NCBI GenBank assembly: GCA_016235455.1
Contig: JACRKZ010000016.1
Coordinates: forward strand, 1-39,276
Direction of reading: 5' to 3'
Length of the DNA: 39,276 nt
From: Armatimonadota bacterium
Lineage (GTDB): Bacteria; Armatimonadota; UBA10988
A program made the translations under genes and the position numbers. Below, in pieces: positions 1 through 10,313 of the stretch (within the stretch, counting starts at the first letter, position 1; every line of letters begins with the position of its first letter). The notes beneath the pieces were generated by a model, which did not search any database, was not told where the DNA came from, and saw only the letters and a program-made list of their open reading frames with translations.

Positions 1-3000
1 ATCACCGTACGGGACGCGCAGGGCCGCGCCATGGCCGGCATCGCCGCGGCACAGGTCGTCGTGGCCGGCTCGCCGACCGCCGGCCTGACGCTGACCCAGC
101 CGACGACCGCTACCAACGCCTCCGGCCAGACGACGGCCACGGCCACCTGCACCAAGGCCGGTCTGGTCTCCTTTTCGGCCACCGTGGCTGGCGTGGCGTT
201 CGCGGAAGGCGCTGACGTTACGTTCCAGGCCGGGCCGCTGAGCGCGGCTCAGTCGACGCTGTCGGTCGACCGCGCCAGCTTGACCGCGGACGGCACCGAC
301 ACGGCCACGGTCACCGTCACCGCGCGCGATGCTCAGGGCAACGCCATCACCGGCGTCGCGCCGGCCAACGTGGTGCTGGCGGCCGCGCCGAGCACCGGGG
401 TGACATTGACCCAGCCGACGACAGCCACCAACGCCTCTGGGCAGACGACGGGCACGCTCGTCGGCACGACGGTGGGCACGGTGACCGTCAGCGCCACGGT
501 CAACGGCACCGCCGTGATCCAGACCGTGCAAGTTGGTCTGGTGACCGCGGGCATCGACGCCGCCGGGTCCGGCGTGGCAGCCAGCGCCACCGACGTGCCG
601 GCCGACGGCCAGACGCCAGTGACGTTGACCATCACGCTGCTCGCCAGCGGCGGTGGTCCGCTAGCCGGCATCGCCGCGAGCCGGCTGCGCATCGTGGCCA
701 ACCCCAGCACCGGCGTGACCATCACGCAACCGTCCGCGGCGACGGATGCCCAGGGCCGCACCACGGCCACCGCGACGTCGTCCGCCGGCGGGGCCGTGCG
801 ATTCTCGGCGACCATCGACGGCGGCGCGCTTGGCCAGGTCGCCACCGTGAACTTCGTGGCAGCCGCGCCTGACGCCGCGCGCTGCACGCTGGTCGCGGAC
901 AAGACCAGTGCCACGGCCGACGGCGCCGACACGGTGACCTTCACGGCTACCGTGCGTGACGCCAACGGCAACGCGCTGGCCGGCATCGCTGCAAACCGGT
1001 TGAGCCTGGCGGTGGATATCGCCAGCGGCGTCACGCTGGGCGCCTTTGGCACCACCGACGCGAACGGCCGCGCCACGGCCACGGCGACCAGTACGCGCAG
1101 CGGGGCGCGGTCCTTCTCGTTGCGGGTCAGCGGCTCGCTGGCCGGTTCGCCGGTGGCGGTCAGCTTCACCGCGGGAGCGGTCGATGCGGCGCGCTCGACA
1201 CTCACCGCCGACCGCGCTGTCGCGGTGGCCAACGGGCAGGACAGCATCGTTCTGACGCTGGTGCTGCGCGACGCCCTAGGCAACGCCAAGCCCGGCGTGC
1301 CTGCGGCGGCCGTCACCTTCACCAGCACCGGTGGCACGGGCTCGGGCCTGACCTTGACCGGTCCAGCGGCGGCCAGTGATGCCTCGGGGCGCATGACCTT
1401 GAGCGCCAAGGCCACGGCCGTGCAGGACGTGACCTTGCGCGTGGCGGTGGGCGGTACGGCGTGGACCGTGGCCGCCAGCTTCCAGCCGCCGCAGCCATCG
1501 CCCAGCCGCTCGACCGTGACCCTGTCGCCCGCGCTCATCGCCGCCGACGGCGCGCAGCAGGCCACGGTGAGCGTGCGCCTGCAGGACGCCACCGGTCAGC
1601 CCGTGATCGGCTCCCCGGCCAGCGCGCGGTCGGTGAGCAGTAGTCTGGTGGCGGTCACCGTGGCCGATGCCGGCGCGGTATCGGATGCCAACGGTGCGTT
1701 CGAAATGCGCCTGACCGCGCGGCAGGCGGGCACCACGCAGGTCACGGTCATCGTGGGCGGGGTGCGCCTGGCGCCGGTGACGCTGACCGTGGCCGGCTAT
1801 GCCGACCTGCATCTGGTCGCCGGTCTGCAGTTCGTCGGGCTGCCGGTGACGCCACTGGCGGACTCTCTGGCAGCGCTGCTGGCGCAACCCGGCGTGTCGG
1901 CCCGTGCCTTCGACCCGGCGCTGCAAACGTACATCCCGGTCGGCACCACCTACACCGCGGGCCATGGCCTGTGGGTGCAGAGCGCCGCGGCGCTGACCCA
2001 GCGCCTGCTGGGTCAGGCCACGCCCGACACGGCGCAGCGACTGCCGTTGGTGCGCGGCTGGAACGCGCTCGCCAACCCGTTCGGCCAGGCCGTGACCTGG
2101 GACCTGAGCGCTATCACCGTCGAGCTCAATGGCGTGTCGCTGGGCAGCCTGGTGGATCCGGCGTTGTGGACCGGCCGCGTGGCGCCCTACGGTTGGCTGT
2201 ACTCGCCGGACAGTGGCTACCGCGTGCTGGGCGACACCTCGTTGCCCGAGTTCGCGGCGGCGCAAGGCAGCCTGCCGGCCTACAGCGGGTTCTGGCTGCG
2301 GGCCGAGACCGACGGTCTGGCGCTGGTGCTGCCGCCGCCGACGGCCGCTCGCTCGCGCCGCGCGCAGGCCGCGCCGACCCATTCCGACTGGGCGTTGTCG
2401 CTCCAGGCCGCACAGGACGATGCTGAGAATAGCCAGGTGATCGTCGGCGCGTCCGGCCGGCTGGCGCAGCCGCTGGCGCTGGCTCTGCCGCCCGCGGCGC
2501 GGGGACAGGTGCCATGCGGCCTGACGGTCGTGTCGGCCGGCGGTGACCGCTCGGCGGGCGAGGTGCGGCCCGCCGGGCCGACGCAGATCTGGGATCTGGA
2601 AGTGACCAGCGGCTCGACGGCGCCCGTGGTGCTGAGCTGGCCGGGCCTCGGGCGCGGCCTGTCTCGCGGCCTGGTGCTGGACCTGGCAGACGGCAACCGT
2701 ACGACGCTGCTCAATACGCGGGCCGCCTGGCGCTGGCAGCCCAGCCGCGTCGGCGAGGTCCGCCGGCTGCGTCTGACGGCTCGGTTGGGCCATGTGGCGC
2801 GCAGTGTGGTGACCAGTCTCAGCCTGGCCGCGGGTCGTGGCGGTGGCCAGAGCGTCGCGCTGACGCTCAGTGCGCCGGCCGAGGTGACGTTGACCGTGCG
2901 CGGCCTGGGCGGCCGAGTGGTGCGGCAACTGCATCAGAGTTGCGGCGCCGGCCAGACCCAGTTAGGCTGGGATGGCAGCGACAGCCAAGGCCGCGCGGTG

Positions 3001-3093
3001 CCGCCGGGCAGCTACCGGCTGGACGCTGAAGCTCTGGCCGCGGACGGTTCCGTGGACCGCGTGACGGTGACCGTGACGCTGACGGGCAGATAG
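1..3093 (+). CDS. Big-1 repeat surface protein, 5' end outside the window
   Basis: The reading frame is open from base 1, so the true start lies upstream; the first ATG at 31 is inside a repeat. Up to about base 1795 there are roughly six Ig-like units of about 100 residues. They carry the Big-1 (invasin/intimin-type) signature: an 'ADGTDT' start, a 'RDAQGN' turn and a 'LTQPTTATNASGQTT' strand pair. From about base 1797 to the stop lies a module of about 430 residues with a 'RGWNALANPFG' motif and a final FlgD-like Ig fold (GWDGSDSQG then PPGSYRL). The same module ends the next gene, so the two are tandem paralogues. It is probably secreted or surface-attached, although no signal peptide is visible because the N-terminus is missing. 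What it binds cannot be told from this sequence. Confidence 0.85.
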   Translation: MTVRDAQGRAMAGIAAAQVVVAGSPTAGLTLTQPTTATNASGQTTATATCTKAGLVSFSATVAGVAFAEGADVTFQAGPLSAAQSTLSVDRASLTADGTDTATVTVTARDAQGNAITGVAPANVVLAAAPSTGVTLTQPTTATNASGQTTGTLVGTTVGTVTVSATVNGTAVIQTVQVGLVTAGIDAAGSGVAASATDVPADGQTPVTLTITLLASGGGPLAGIAASRLRIVANPSTGVTITQPSAATDAQGRTTATATSSAGGAVRFSATIDGGALGQVATVNFVAAAPDAARCTLVADKTSATADGADTVTFTATVRDANGNALAGIAANRLSLAVDIASGVTLGAFGTTDANGRATATATSTRSGARSFSLRVSGSLAGSPVAVSFTAGAVDAARSTLTADRAVAVANGQDSIVLTLVLRDALGNAKPGVPAAAVTFTSTGGTGSGLTLTGPAAASDASGRMTLSAKATAVQDVTLRVAVGGTAWTVAASFQPPQPSPSRSTVTLSPALIAADGAQQATVSVRLQDATGQPVIGSPASARSVSSSLVAVTVADAGAVSDANGAFEMRLTARQAGTTQVTVIVGGVRLAPVTLTVAGYADLHLVAGLQFVGLPVTPLADSLAALLAQPGVSARAFDPALQTYIPVGTTYTAGHGLWVQSAAALTQRLLGQATPDTAQRLPLVRGWNALANPFGQAVTWDLSAITVELNGVSLGSLVDPALWTGRVAPYGWLYSPDSGYRVLGDTSLPEFAAAQGSLPAYSGFWLRAETDGLALVLPPPTAARSRRAQAAPTHSDWALSLQAAQDDAENSQVIVGASGRLAQPLALALPPAARGQVPCGLTVVSAGGDRSAGEVRPAGPTQIWDLEVTSGSTAPVVLSWPGLGRGLSRGLVLDLADGNRTTLLNTRAAWRWQPSRVGEVRRLRLTARLGHVARSVVTSLSLAAGRGGGQSVALTLSAPAEVTLTVRGLGGRVVRQLHQSCGAGQTQLGWDGSDSQGRAVPPGSYRLDAEALAADGSVDRVTVTVTLTGR

Positions 3094-3144
3094 CAGATCG
3101 ACCCCGGCGGGCCCGGTCCGCCCAGGTGGACGTGCGGGAAGGCA

Positions 3145-3160
3145 GACGCCTACGGGCGTC
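3145..3160 (+). other. Small hairpin with UACG tetraloop ahead of the second giant gene
   Basis: GACGCC and GGCGTC pair around TACG, giving a C(UACG)G loop of the very stable UNCG class. It sits just upstream of the GAGGGAGGG ribosome-binding site of the next gene. It may protect or set the mRNA 5' region; no terminator T-run follows. Confidence 0.5.
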
Positions 3161-3181
3161 GCCGGCAGAGGGAGGGCTCCC

Positions 3182-6100
3182 ATGGCCGATCGAAGGCTCA
3201 TGTCCGAACGGGCGAATAACGCGAGCGTCTGGCTGGTGGTGGCAGCGGCGCTGCTGGTCAGCACGCCTGTCTGGTCCGCCGGCGGGTCGGACACCTACTC
3301 GTTGGCCGTCACCGCTGATTCGCCGGCGTCCTACTGGCGCCTCAACGACTCCAGCGGCACCACGGCGGTCGACCAGCAGGGCGCGGCCAACGGCACGGCG
3401 ACCGTCACCTGGGGCGAGGGCGGCGCTTTGGCGAACAACATCGCTACTGCGGCTCTCTTCTCCCCGGCGTCGAACAGCACCGTCGATGTCAACCAGGTCC
3501 TCGGGCTCATCCCCGGTAGCGGTGCGTTGACCGTGGAGGCCTGGGCCAAGGTCAAGACGCCGCTGACGGCGATGGCTATTGTCAACTGGGACCCCTCAGG
3601 CTACTCGACCACGGTGAGCCAGGGTAGCTACCAGTTGAGGGTCAGTGCGGCCGGGAAGGCCGAGTTCGCTGTGAGCGACAGTGCCAGCACCGCGCTGACG
3701 GTGGCCGGGCCGAGCATCGACGACAACAAGTGGCACCACTTGGTGGGCGTGGTCGACCGGACCAATGCGCTGCTGCGTCTCTACGTCGACGGCGAACAGG
3801 CGGCCACGACGGCGGCCTCCACGTTGGTGGCGTTGCTCGACAGCTCGCCGACCTCGCAGCCGCTGTCCATCGGTAGCCGTTTCGTCACCCCGGGCCCGCC
3901 CAGCGTGTTCGACGGCTGGATCGACGAGGTCGCCGTCTACCTCGGCGCGCTCAGCGCGGACCGCGTGGCCGCGCACTATGCCATTGGCGCCAACGCCCTG
4001 GTGGTAAGCACTACCAACGACAATGGCGAGGGCTCGCTGCGCAAGGCGCTGCGCATCGCCAACACGCATGTGGGTCTGGACGTCATCACCTTCGGGCTGA
4101 CGGGCTCGTCGGCGTATGAGATCGTGCTGTCGACCGCCCTGCCCTCGATCACCGACAAGGTCACCATCGACGGCACCAGCCAGTCGGGCTACACGACCAA
4201 GCCCGTCGTGGGCATCATCGGGCCGCCGTCCACGGCACCGGGCCTGGTGTTTGACGGCGGCTCGGGTTCGACCGTCAAGGGCCTGGCCTTCGACGGCTTC
4301 ACGGCGCCCGCCATCCAGCTCAACAGCACGTCGGATACCACGACCATCCAGGCCTGCTGGATTGGCTTGCGCCCAGCCGGTACGCCCACGGGCATCACCG
4401 GTAGCGGCATCGTCATCGCCGGCTCCGACGACAACCTGATTGGCGGGGGCTCTCCGTCCACGGCCAACGTCATTGTCAACTGCTCGTCGGCGGGTGTGCA
4501 GTGCTCCGGCACGACGGCGTTGGGTAGCACCATCGGCGGCAACCTCATCGGCCTGGCGGCCGACGGCGTGACGGCCAAGCCGAACGGCACCGGCGTGCTG
4601 ATCTCCGGCGGCAACATCGTCGTGATGGACAACGTCATCTCCGGCAACTCCAGCACCGCCATCCATCTCACCGGCACGGGCGCCACGGGCAACATCGTCG
4701 AGGGCAACACGGTCGGCCTGAACCAGGCTGGGAGCGCGGCTGCAGCCAACGGCGGGCACGGCGTCTACCTCGACGCAGGCGCGACGAACAACACGATCGG
4801 CGGCACCACCACCGCCAAGCGCAATGTCATCTCGGGCAACAGCGGCGATGGTGTGCGCATCTGGGGCGGCTGCTCCGCCAACACCGTGGAGGGCAACTAC
4901 ATCGGCCTGGACGCCACGGGCGCGGCCGCGCTGGGCAACGACGACGGTGTGCAGATCGCCCAGGGCGCGCACGACAACCTGGTGGGCGGCACGACCACGA
5001 GCGCGCGCAACGTCATTGCCGGCAGCCGGCTCAACGGCGTGTCGCTCGCCGATACGGGCACACTCGGCAACAAGGTCATGGGCAATACCATCGGCCTGGA
5101 CGCCGCCGGCACAGGTGCCCTGGCCGTCACGGGCCACGGCGTGCTTATCCATGCCGGCGCGACCGACAACACGATCGGCGGCACGGCCGCGGGTGCCGGC
5201 AACATCATCGCCAACAGCTCGGGGTGTGGCGTGGCTGTGCTGGGCTCGACCAGCACCGGCAACGCCATCGAGGGCAACAGCATCCACGACAATGCCAGCC
5301 TGGGCATCGACCTGGTCAGCGACGGCGTGACCGCCAACGACGCGAGTGACCCCGATACGGGGCCAAATCAGCTGCAGAACACTCCCGTGCTGGACGGCGC
5401 GGTGACCAGTGGTGCCGGGTCATTGACTGTGGTCGGCAGCCTCGACAGCACCACAGCAGACAGTTCCTATCCGGTCCGCCTGGAGTTCTTCCGCACGGGC
5501 ACCGCCGACGGCAGCGGCCATGGCGAGGGGCTGGAGTATCTCGGCACCAAGAGTGTGGCCGCGCCTGGCGCGTTCAGCGCGAGCTTGGCGGTGACCGTCG
5601 CCGCGGGCACCACGTTGAGCGCCACGGCGACCGATGCCGGCGGCAACACCAGCGAGTTCGCCACCAACGTGACCTGCGCCGGTCCCGCCAGCCGCCTGGC
5701 GTTCGCTACGGACTTCAGCGACGCGGTGGCCGGCGTCGCCATCAACCCGCGGGTGGTGGTCGAGGTGCGCGACAGCGGCAACCGACGCGTCTACACGTCG
5801 ACCGCGACCGTGACCGTGGCGGTGTCAACGCCGCCCTCGGGCGCAACGCTGCTGGGCACGACCTCGGTGGCGGCGGTGCAGGGCCAGGCTGTCTTTGCCG
5901 ACATCAACATGACGCAACCCGGTAGCGGTTTGGTGGTCACCGCCGCGGCCAATGGGCTGGCCAGCGCGATCTCGGCGGCGTTTGCCATCACGCCCGCCAG
6001 CGTCGATGCCGCGCACACGCTGCTGGCGGTGGACAAGACCACCGCCACCGCCGACGGCACCGATACGGTGGCCCTGACCATCACCGCGCGGGATCAGTAC

Positions 6101-9100
6101 GACAACCTCGTGCCGGGTCTGGCGCCGTCGAACCTGGTGGTCAGCGGCACGCCAAACGCGGGCCTGACCATCGACCAGCCCACTGGGTCGACCGATGTTA
6201 ACGGCAGAACGACCGCCTCGGCCCGCTGCACCGCGCTCGCCGCGGTCACCTTCAGCGTGGCCGTCGGTGCGACAGCCAGCCCGAACACGACCCAGACAAT
6301 CTTCCAGGCCGGCCCGCCGGTGGCCGCCAACTGTGCCATCACCGCCAACCCGACGACGGCGGCAGCCGACGGCGCCGACACCGTCACACTGACCCTGACC
6401 GTGCACGACGCGAACGGCCATCCGGTCTCGGGTGTGGCGGCCAGCCGCCTGCGGATCGCGGCCAACCCGGCCGCAGGGGTCACCTTGACCCAGCCGGCGG
6501 CAGCCACCGACGCCGCTGGCCAGACCACCGCCAGCGCCACCAGCACGCGCGCTCGCACGGTCGCCTTCTCGGCCAAGTTGGACAACACGGCCTTTCCGGC
6601 CACGGCCGACGTGGCCTTCCAGCCTGGTCCCGTGGATGCGGCGACCTCAACGCTGGTCACCGACCGCTCCGCCATTCTGGCGGACGGCACGGATACGGCG
6701 ACGTTGACGGTCACGGCGCTGGACGCCCAGGGCAACCCGCTGGCCGGCGTCACCGCCGCCAACCTGGTGTTCTCGGTGTCGCCGAGCGCGGGCATGACAC
6801 TTACCCAGCCGACCGCTCCCACGGACAGCCTGGGACGTGCCAGCGCCACCTTGTTGGGTACCGTGGCAGGTATCGTGACGGTGTCGGTGCGGGTCAACGG
6901 CACACTTGTCACGGCCACCGCCGACGTGACCTTGAGCCAGCCTCCCGTCGACGCCGCGACCTCCACGCTAGCTGTCGACCGCACCGCGATCCGCGCCGAC
7001 GGCACGGACGTCGCTAACCTGACCGTCACGGCGCGCGACGCCCAAGGCCGCCCACTGGCGGGCATCGCCGCGGCCAACGTGGTGTTCTCGGTGTCGCCGA
7101 CGCCCGGCCTGACACTCACCCAGCCGACCACCGCCACCGACGGCCAGGGCCGCGCCACGGCGACCCTCGCCGGCACCTGGGTAGGCACCGCGACCGTGTC
7201 CGTCCGCGCCAACGGCACGCTGCTGACCGCGACCGTGCAGGTCGCCCTGACCGCGACCACCGTGGACGGCGCCAACTCAGGACTGAGCGCTAACGTGAGT
7301 GCCGTCACGGCCGACGGCACGGCACCGGTGACGCTGACGGTCGCGCTCCGCGACACCTCCGGCAACCCGATCACCGGCATCGCTGCCAGCCGCCTGACCG
7401 TGAGGGGCGCACCCACGACCGGCCTGGTGATCACCCAGCCGGCCACGGTGACCGATGCCGCCGGGCATACGACCGCGACGGCGGCCTGCACCAAGGCGGG
7501 CACGGTGACGTTCACAGCGCTGCTCGATGGCGGCCCGCTCGGCGTCACCGCGCAGGTGACGTTCACCCCCGGCCAGCCGCACGCGCCGTCGTGCACGCTG
7601 ACGGCGGACAAGACCAGCGCGACGGCGGACGGCGCCGACACGGTCAGCTTCACCATCACGCTGCGCGACGCCTCCGGCAATCCGGTGCCGGGAGTGGCGC
7701 CCAGCCTGCTGCGTGTGGGCCCGGCCGGCGCCACCGGACTGACCGTCGTGCAGCCGTCGGCACCGACCAACGCGCTGGGCCAGACCACAGCGTCGGCGAC
7801 CTGCACGTTGGCCCAAGGTGTCACCTTCGACCTGGCGGTCGCTACGGTGCCGACCGGATCGACGCAGCTCGTGAACTTTGTCGCCGGCGGGCCGGATCCG
7901 GCGCGGTGCACCTTGGTCGCCAACCGGGGCCAGGCCACGGCCGACGGCGCCGATTCGGTCGTGCTGACGGCAACGGTCAGCGATGCCCAGGGCAATCCGC
8001 TCATGGCGCTGGCCGGCACGCGGCTGGGCCTCCGCGTGACCGGTCTGGCCGTGTCCGGGGGCAGCTTTGGCATGACGAGCGCCAGCGGCCAAGCGGCCGC
8101 GGTCGTGACCAGCACGCGCGCCGGCACGGCGCAGTTCCAGCTCACCGTGGACGGCGCGGCTGCCGGCGTGCCGCAGCAGGTCGTCTTCGTGCCCGGACCG
8201 GCCGACCAGGCGCGCTCGAGCCTGGTGAGCGACAAGTCCTCGGCCCGCGCCGATGGTACCGACGCACTGACGCTGACGCTGACGCTGCGCGACGCTCATG
8301 ACAACCCGCTGCCGGGCGTGGCGGCCAGCAGCCTGTCGACCAGCGTGGCCGGTGCGCTGGCCAACTGGGTGGCCTTCGCGCCAGTCGGCCAAGCCACCGA
8401 CAGCGCGGGCCGCATGCTGCTCAGGGCCACGGCGACGCGGCCGCAGTCCGCCGCGCTGCACGTGGCGCTCGGTGCACTGGGATGGTCCCAGCCCGCGCTG
8501 TTCACGCCGCTTCGGGTCGATTCGGGCCGCTCGAACGTCAGTGTGGCGCCCGCGGTCATCGCCGCGGACGATGCCGAGCGCGCCACGGTGACCGTGCATC
8601 TGGCCGACGCACGCGGGGTGCCCGTCGAAGGTTCCGCGGTCGGCGCGCGGACCATCTCGCTCGACAATCAGGCCGCGACGGTCATCGACGGTGGCCAGAC
8701 GACCGCGCTGGACGGCGCGTTCTCGTTCGACGTGAAGTCGTCGGCGCCAGGGCGGGTGACCGTGTCCACGGTAGTGGATGGCGTCAGGCTGCCCGACGCC
8801 GTGATCACCGCGCGCGCCTTCGCCGACATCGACCTGCCGGCCGGGCTGAGCTTCATGGGCCTGCCGCTGACGCCTGACACGGACAGCCTGTCCAATTGGC
8901 TCGGTGTGGCGGGCCTGCATGTGGCGCGCTGGGATGTCGCCGCGCAGGCCTACGCCGCCCAGGGCAGCGCCTACCAGCCCGGCACCGGCTTGTGGGTCAG
9001 CACTGACGCCGCGCAGCGGCGTCGGCTGCTGGGCGTGCCCACGCCGCCGAGCGTGCAACGCATTCCGCTGACCCGGGGCTGGAACGCCTGCGCCAATCCG

Positions 9101-10111
9101 TTCGGCGCGCCGCTAAACTGGGACCTGGCCGCCATCGGTGTCGAGGTGAACGGCGCGCTGGTTGGACAACTGGGCGACCAGTCGCTGTGGACCAGCACAG
9201 TCTTGCCCTACGGCTGGGCCTATCGGGCTGGGCTCGGCTACCGATTGGTGTTCGACCCGACCCGGCTGGGCTTCGAGGCCGCGTTGGGCGTGTTGCCCTC
9301 GGGCGCTGGCGTGTGGGTGCAGGCGCTGCGCGACAACGTGGCGCTGGTCCTGCCGCCGACACCGCCCGGCACCGGCCGGGCGCGCCGTGCGGTGAGCGCG
9401 CGCGACTGGGCCTTGGCCCTGGCCGCGACACAAGGCGATGGCGTGCGGCAGAGCGCAGTGGTTGGTGTGTCCAGCGATCTGAGCCGACCGCTTGACCTGA
9501 GCCAGCCGCCCGCCGCCCGCGGGGAGGAGCCGGCTCTGCTGAGCGTGCTGTCGACCCAGGGCGGTCGGTTGGCCGGCGCGCTTGCGCTGCCGGCGGAGAC
9601 CCAGGTCTGGGAGCTTGAACTGCGCAGCGCCACGCGCGCGGCAGTGGTGCTGGACTGGCCAGCCCTGGGCCGCGCCTTGCCCCGCGGGCTCGTGCTGGAA
9701 CTGGTTGATCCGACGTCGGGCGGCACCACGCTGCTCAACACGCGGTCGGCCTGGCGCTGGCAGCCCACGCGCGCGGGCGAGACCCGGCGGCTGCGGCTGA
9801 CCGCGCGGCTCGGCCACGTGGCGCGCAGCGCCATCACCGGGCTGACCCTCGGCGGCAACCGCGGCGGCAGCCAGACCATCAGCTTGACGCTCAGCGCGCC
9901 GGCCGACGTGACGCTGACTGTGCGCGGCCTGGGCGGCCGCGTGGTCAAGTCGCTGCGCTGGACCTGCGCCGCGGGCACAACGGGCGTGGCCTGGGACGGC
10001 ACCGATGCCGACGGCCGACCTGTGCCGCGGGGCGTCTACCAACTCGAGGCCCAAGCCACCTCGCCCAACGGCGCTGTCGACAAGGCAACGCGCACCGTCA
10101 CGGTGCCGTAA
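3182..10111 (+). CDS. Giant secreted LamG / beta-helix / Big-1 repeat protein (2309 aa)
   Basis: The ATG at 3182 follows GGGAGGG by about six bases; an in-frame ATG at 3200 is an alternative. Residues about 14-33 form a hydrophobic signal peptide ending near 'VWSA'. Regions in order are: a LamG/concanavalin-like fold (about 40-272, with 'KWHHLVGVVD' and 'LYVDGEQ'); a CSLREA-like segment (about 275-300, 'NDNGEGSLRKAL'); parallel beta-helix repeats rich in 'NxIGG' and 'GNxIGLDA' (about 340-740); about ten Ig-like units, most clearly Big-1 (about 837-1878); and a C-terminal module (about 1880-2309) with 'RGWNACANPFG' and an FlgD-like end. The last module matches that of the preceding gene. A role as an adhesin or glycan-binding surface protein is inferred from the domains. 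No catalytic motif was seen. Confidence 0.9.
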   Translation: MADRRLMSERANNASVWLVVAAALLVSTPVWSAGGSDTYSLAVTADSPASYWRLNDSSGTTAVDQQGAANGTATVTWGEGGALANNIATAALFSPASNSTVDVNQVLGLIPGSGALTVEAWAKVKTPLTAMAIVNWDPSGYSTTVSQGSYQLRVSAAGKAEFAVSDSASTALTVAGPSIDDNKWHHLVGVVDRTNALLRLYVDGEQAATTAASTLVALLDSSPTSQPLSIGSRFVTPGPPSVFDGWIDEVAVYLGALSADRVAAHYAIGANALVVSTTNDNGEGSLRKALRIANTHVGLDVITFGLTGSSAYEIVLSTALPSITDKVTIDGTSQSGYTTKPVVGIIGPPSTAPGLVFDGGSGSTVKGLAFDGFTAPAIQLNSTSDTTTIQACWIGLRPAGTPTGITGSGIVIAGSDDNLIGGGSPSTANVIVNCSSAGVQCSGTTALGSTIGGNLIGLAADGVTAKPNGTGVLISGGNIVVMDNVISGNSSTAIHLTGTGATGNIVEGNTVGLNQAGSAAAANGGHGVYLDAGATNNTIGGTTTAKRNVISGNSGDGVRIWGGCSANTVEGNYIGLDATGAAALGNDDGVQIAQGAHDNLVGGTTTSARNVIAGSRLNGVSLADTGTLGNKVMGNTIGLDAAGTGALAVTGHGVLIHAGATDNTIGGTAAGAGNIIANSSGCGVAVLGSTSTGNAIEGNSIHDNASLGIDLVSDGVTANDASDPDTGPNQLQNTPVLDGAVTSGAGSLTVVGSLDSTTADSSYPVRLEFFRTGTADGSGHGEGLEYLGTKSVAAPGAFSASLAVTVAAGTTLSATATDAGGNTSEFATNVTCAGPASRLAFATDFSDAVAGVAINPRVVVEVRDSGNRRVYTSTATVTVAVSTPPSGATLLGTTSVAAVQGQAVFADINMTQPGSGLVVTAAANGLASAISAAFAITPASVDAAHTLLAVDKTTATADGTDTVALTITARDQYDNLVPGLAPSNLVVSGTPNAGLTIDQPTGSTDVNGRTTASARCTALAAVTFSVAVGATASPNTTQTIFQAGPPVAANCAITANPTTAAADGADTVTLTLTVHDANGHPVSGVAASRLRIAANPAAGVTLTQPAAATDAAGQTTASATSTRARTVAFSAKLDNTAFPATADVAFQPGPVDAATSTLVTDRSAILADGTDTATLTVTALDAQGNPLAGVTAANLVFSVSPSAGMTLTQPTAPTDSLGRASATLLGTVAGIVTVSVRVNGTLVTATADVTLSQPPVDAATSTLAVDRTAIRADGTDVANLTVTARDAQGRPLAGIAAANVVFSVSPTPGLTLTQPTTATDGQGRATATLAGTWVGTATVSVRANGTLLTATVQVALTATTVDGANSGLSANVSAVTADGTAPVTLTVALRDTSGNPITGIAASRLTVRGAPTTGLVITQPATVTDAAGHTTATAACTKAGTVTFTALLDGGPLGVTAQVTFTPGQPHAPSCTLTADKTSATADGADTVSFTITLRDASGNPVPGVAPSLLRVGPAGATGLTVVQPSAPTNALGQTTASATCTLAQGVTFDLAVATVPTGSTQLVNFVAGGPDPARCTLVANRGQATADGADSVVLTATVSDAQGNPLMALAGTRLGLRVTGLAVSGGSFGMTSASGQAAAVVTSTRAGTAQFQLTVDGAAAGVPQQVVFVPGPADQARSSLVSDKSSARADGTDALTLTLTLRDAHDNPLPGVAASSLSTSVAGALANWVAFAPVGQATDSAGRMLLRATATRPQSAALHVALGALGWSQPALFTPLRVDSGRSNVSVAPAVIAADDAERATVTVHLADARGVPVEGSAVGARTISLDNQAATVIDGGQTTALDGAFSFDVKSSAPGRVTVSTVVDGVRLPDAVITARAFADIDLPAGLSFMGLPLTPDTDSLSNWLGVAGLHVARWDVAAQAYAAQGSAYQPGTGLWVSTDAAQRRRLLGVPTPPSVQRIPLTRGWNACANPFGAPLNWDLAAIGVEVNGALVGQLGDQSLWTSTVLPYGWAYRAGLGYRLVFDPTRLGFEAALGVLPSGAGVWVQALRDNVALVLPPTPPGTGRARRAVSARDWALALAATQGDGVRQSAVVGVSSDLSRPLDLSQPPAARGEEPALLSVLSTQGGRLAGALALPAETQVWELELRSATRAAVVLDWPALGRALPRGLVLELVDPTSGGTTLLNTRSAWRWQPTRAGETRRLRLTARLGHVARSAITGLTLGGNRGGSQTISLTLSAPADVTLTVRGLGGRVVKSLRWTCAAGTTGVAWDGTDADGRPVPRGVYQLEAQATSPNGAVDKATRTVTVP

Positions 10112-10133
10112 CCGGTGCCCCGCCAGACCGACT

Positions 10134-10165
10134 CCCCACCCGCGTGCCGGTAGGCCCGGGTGGGG
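10134..10165 (+). terminator. Possible terminator hairpin after the giant gene
   Basis: A perfect 9-bp inverted repeat (CCCCACCCG / CGGGTGGGG) with a 14-nt loop lies 22 bases after the stop codon. No T-run follows, so it is either a Rho-type or weak terminator or only an mRNA 3' stabiliser. Confidence 0.4.
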
Positions 10166-10199
10166 CGCCGCCTCGGACCACCCCAGCCAAGCCCAACGT

Positions 10200-10227
10200 T
10201 TGCTATTCACCCCCATTGGGGTAGAAT
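10200..10227 (+). promoter_or_regulatory. Sigma-70-like promoter with dyad in the spacer, upstream of the nagB-like operon
   Basis: TTGCTA (10200-10205) and TAGAAT (10222-10227) are separated by 16 bases. The spacer is filled by a perfect dyad, ACCCC-CATT-GGGGT (10209-10222), which suggests an operator. The predicted transcript would have a leader of about 110 nt before the ATG at 10345. A second start signal lies closer, at 10314. Confidence 0.5.
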
Positions 10228-10313
10228 GAGCTGGGGCTGCTCGGAAGGCGACGGTAGCGTTGCGACACTGGGCCAAGCGACAGGCGAAGTGCTGGCGCGC
10301 GGGATCGGCGGGC

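Noticed and set aside
333..2934. Long minus-strand open frames opposite the Big-1 repeats
   Set aside because: They are shadows of a high-GC repeat gene: no ribosome-binding site, low-complexity composition and no family signature. Similar shadows at 3596-5287 and 6094-9058 were rejected for the same reason.
6000..8600. Regularly spaced similar DNA units that might suggest a CRISPR or satellite array
   Set aside because: The units are about 310 bases long, diverged, and encode protein repeats in one frame. There are no short identical repeats with unique spacers.
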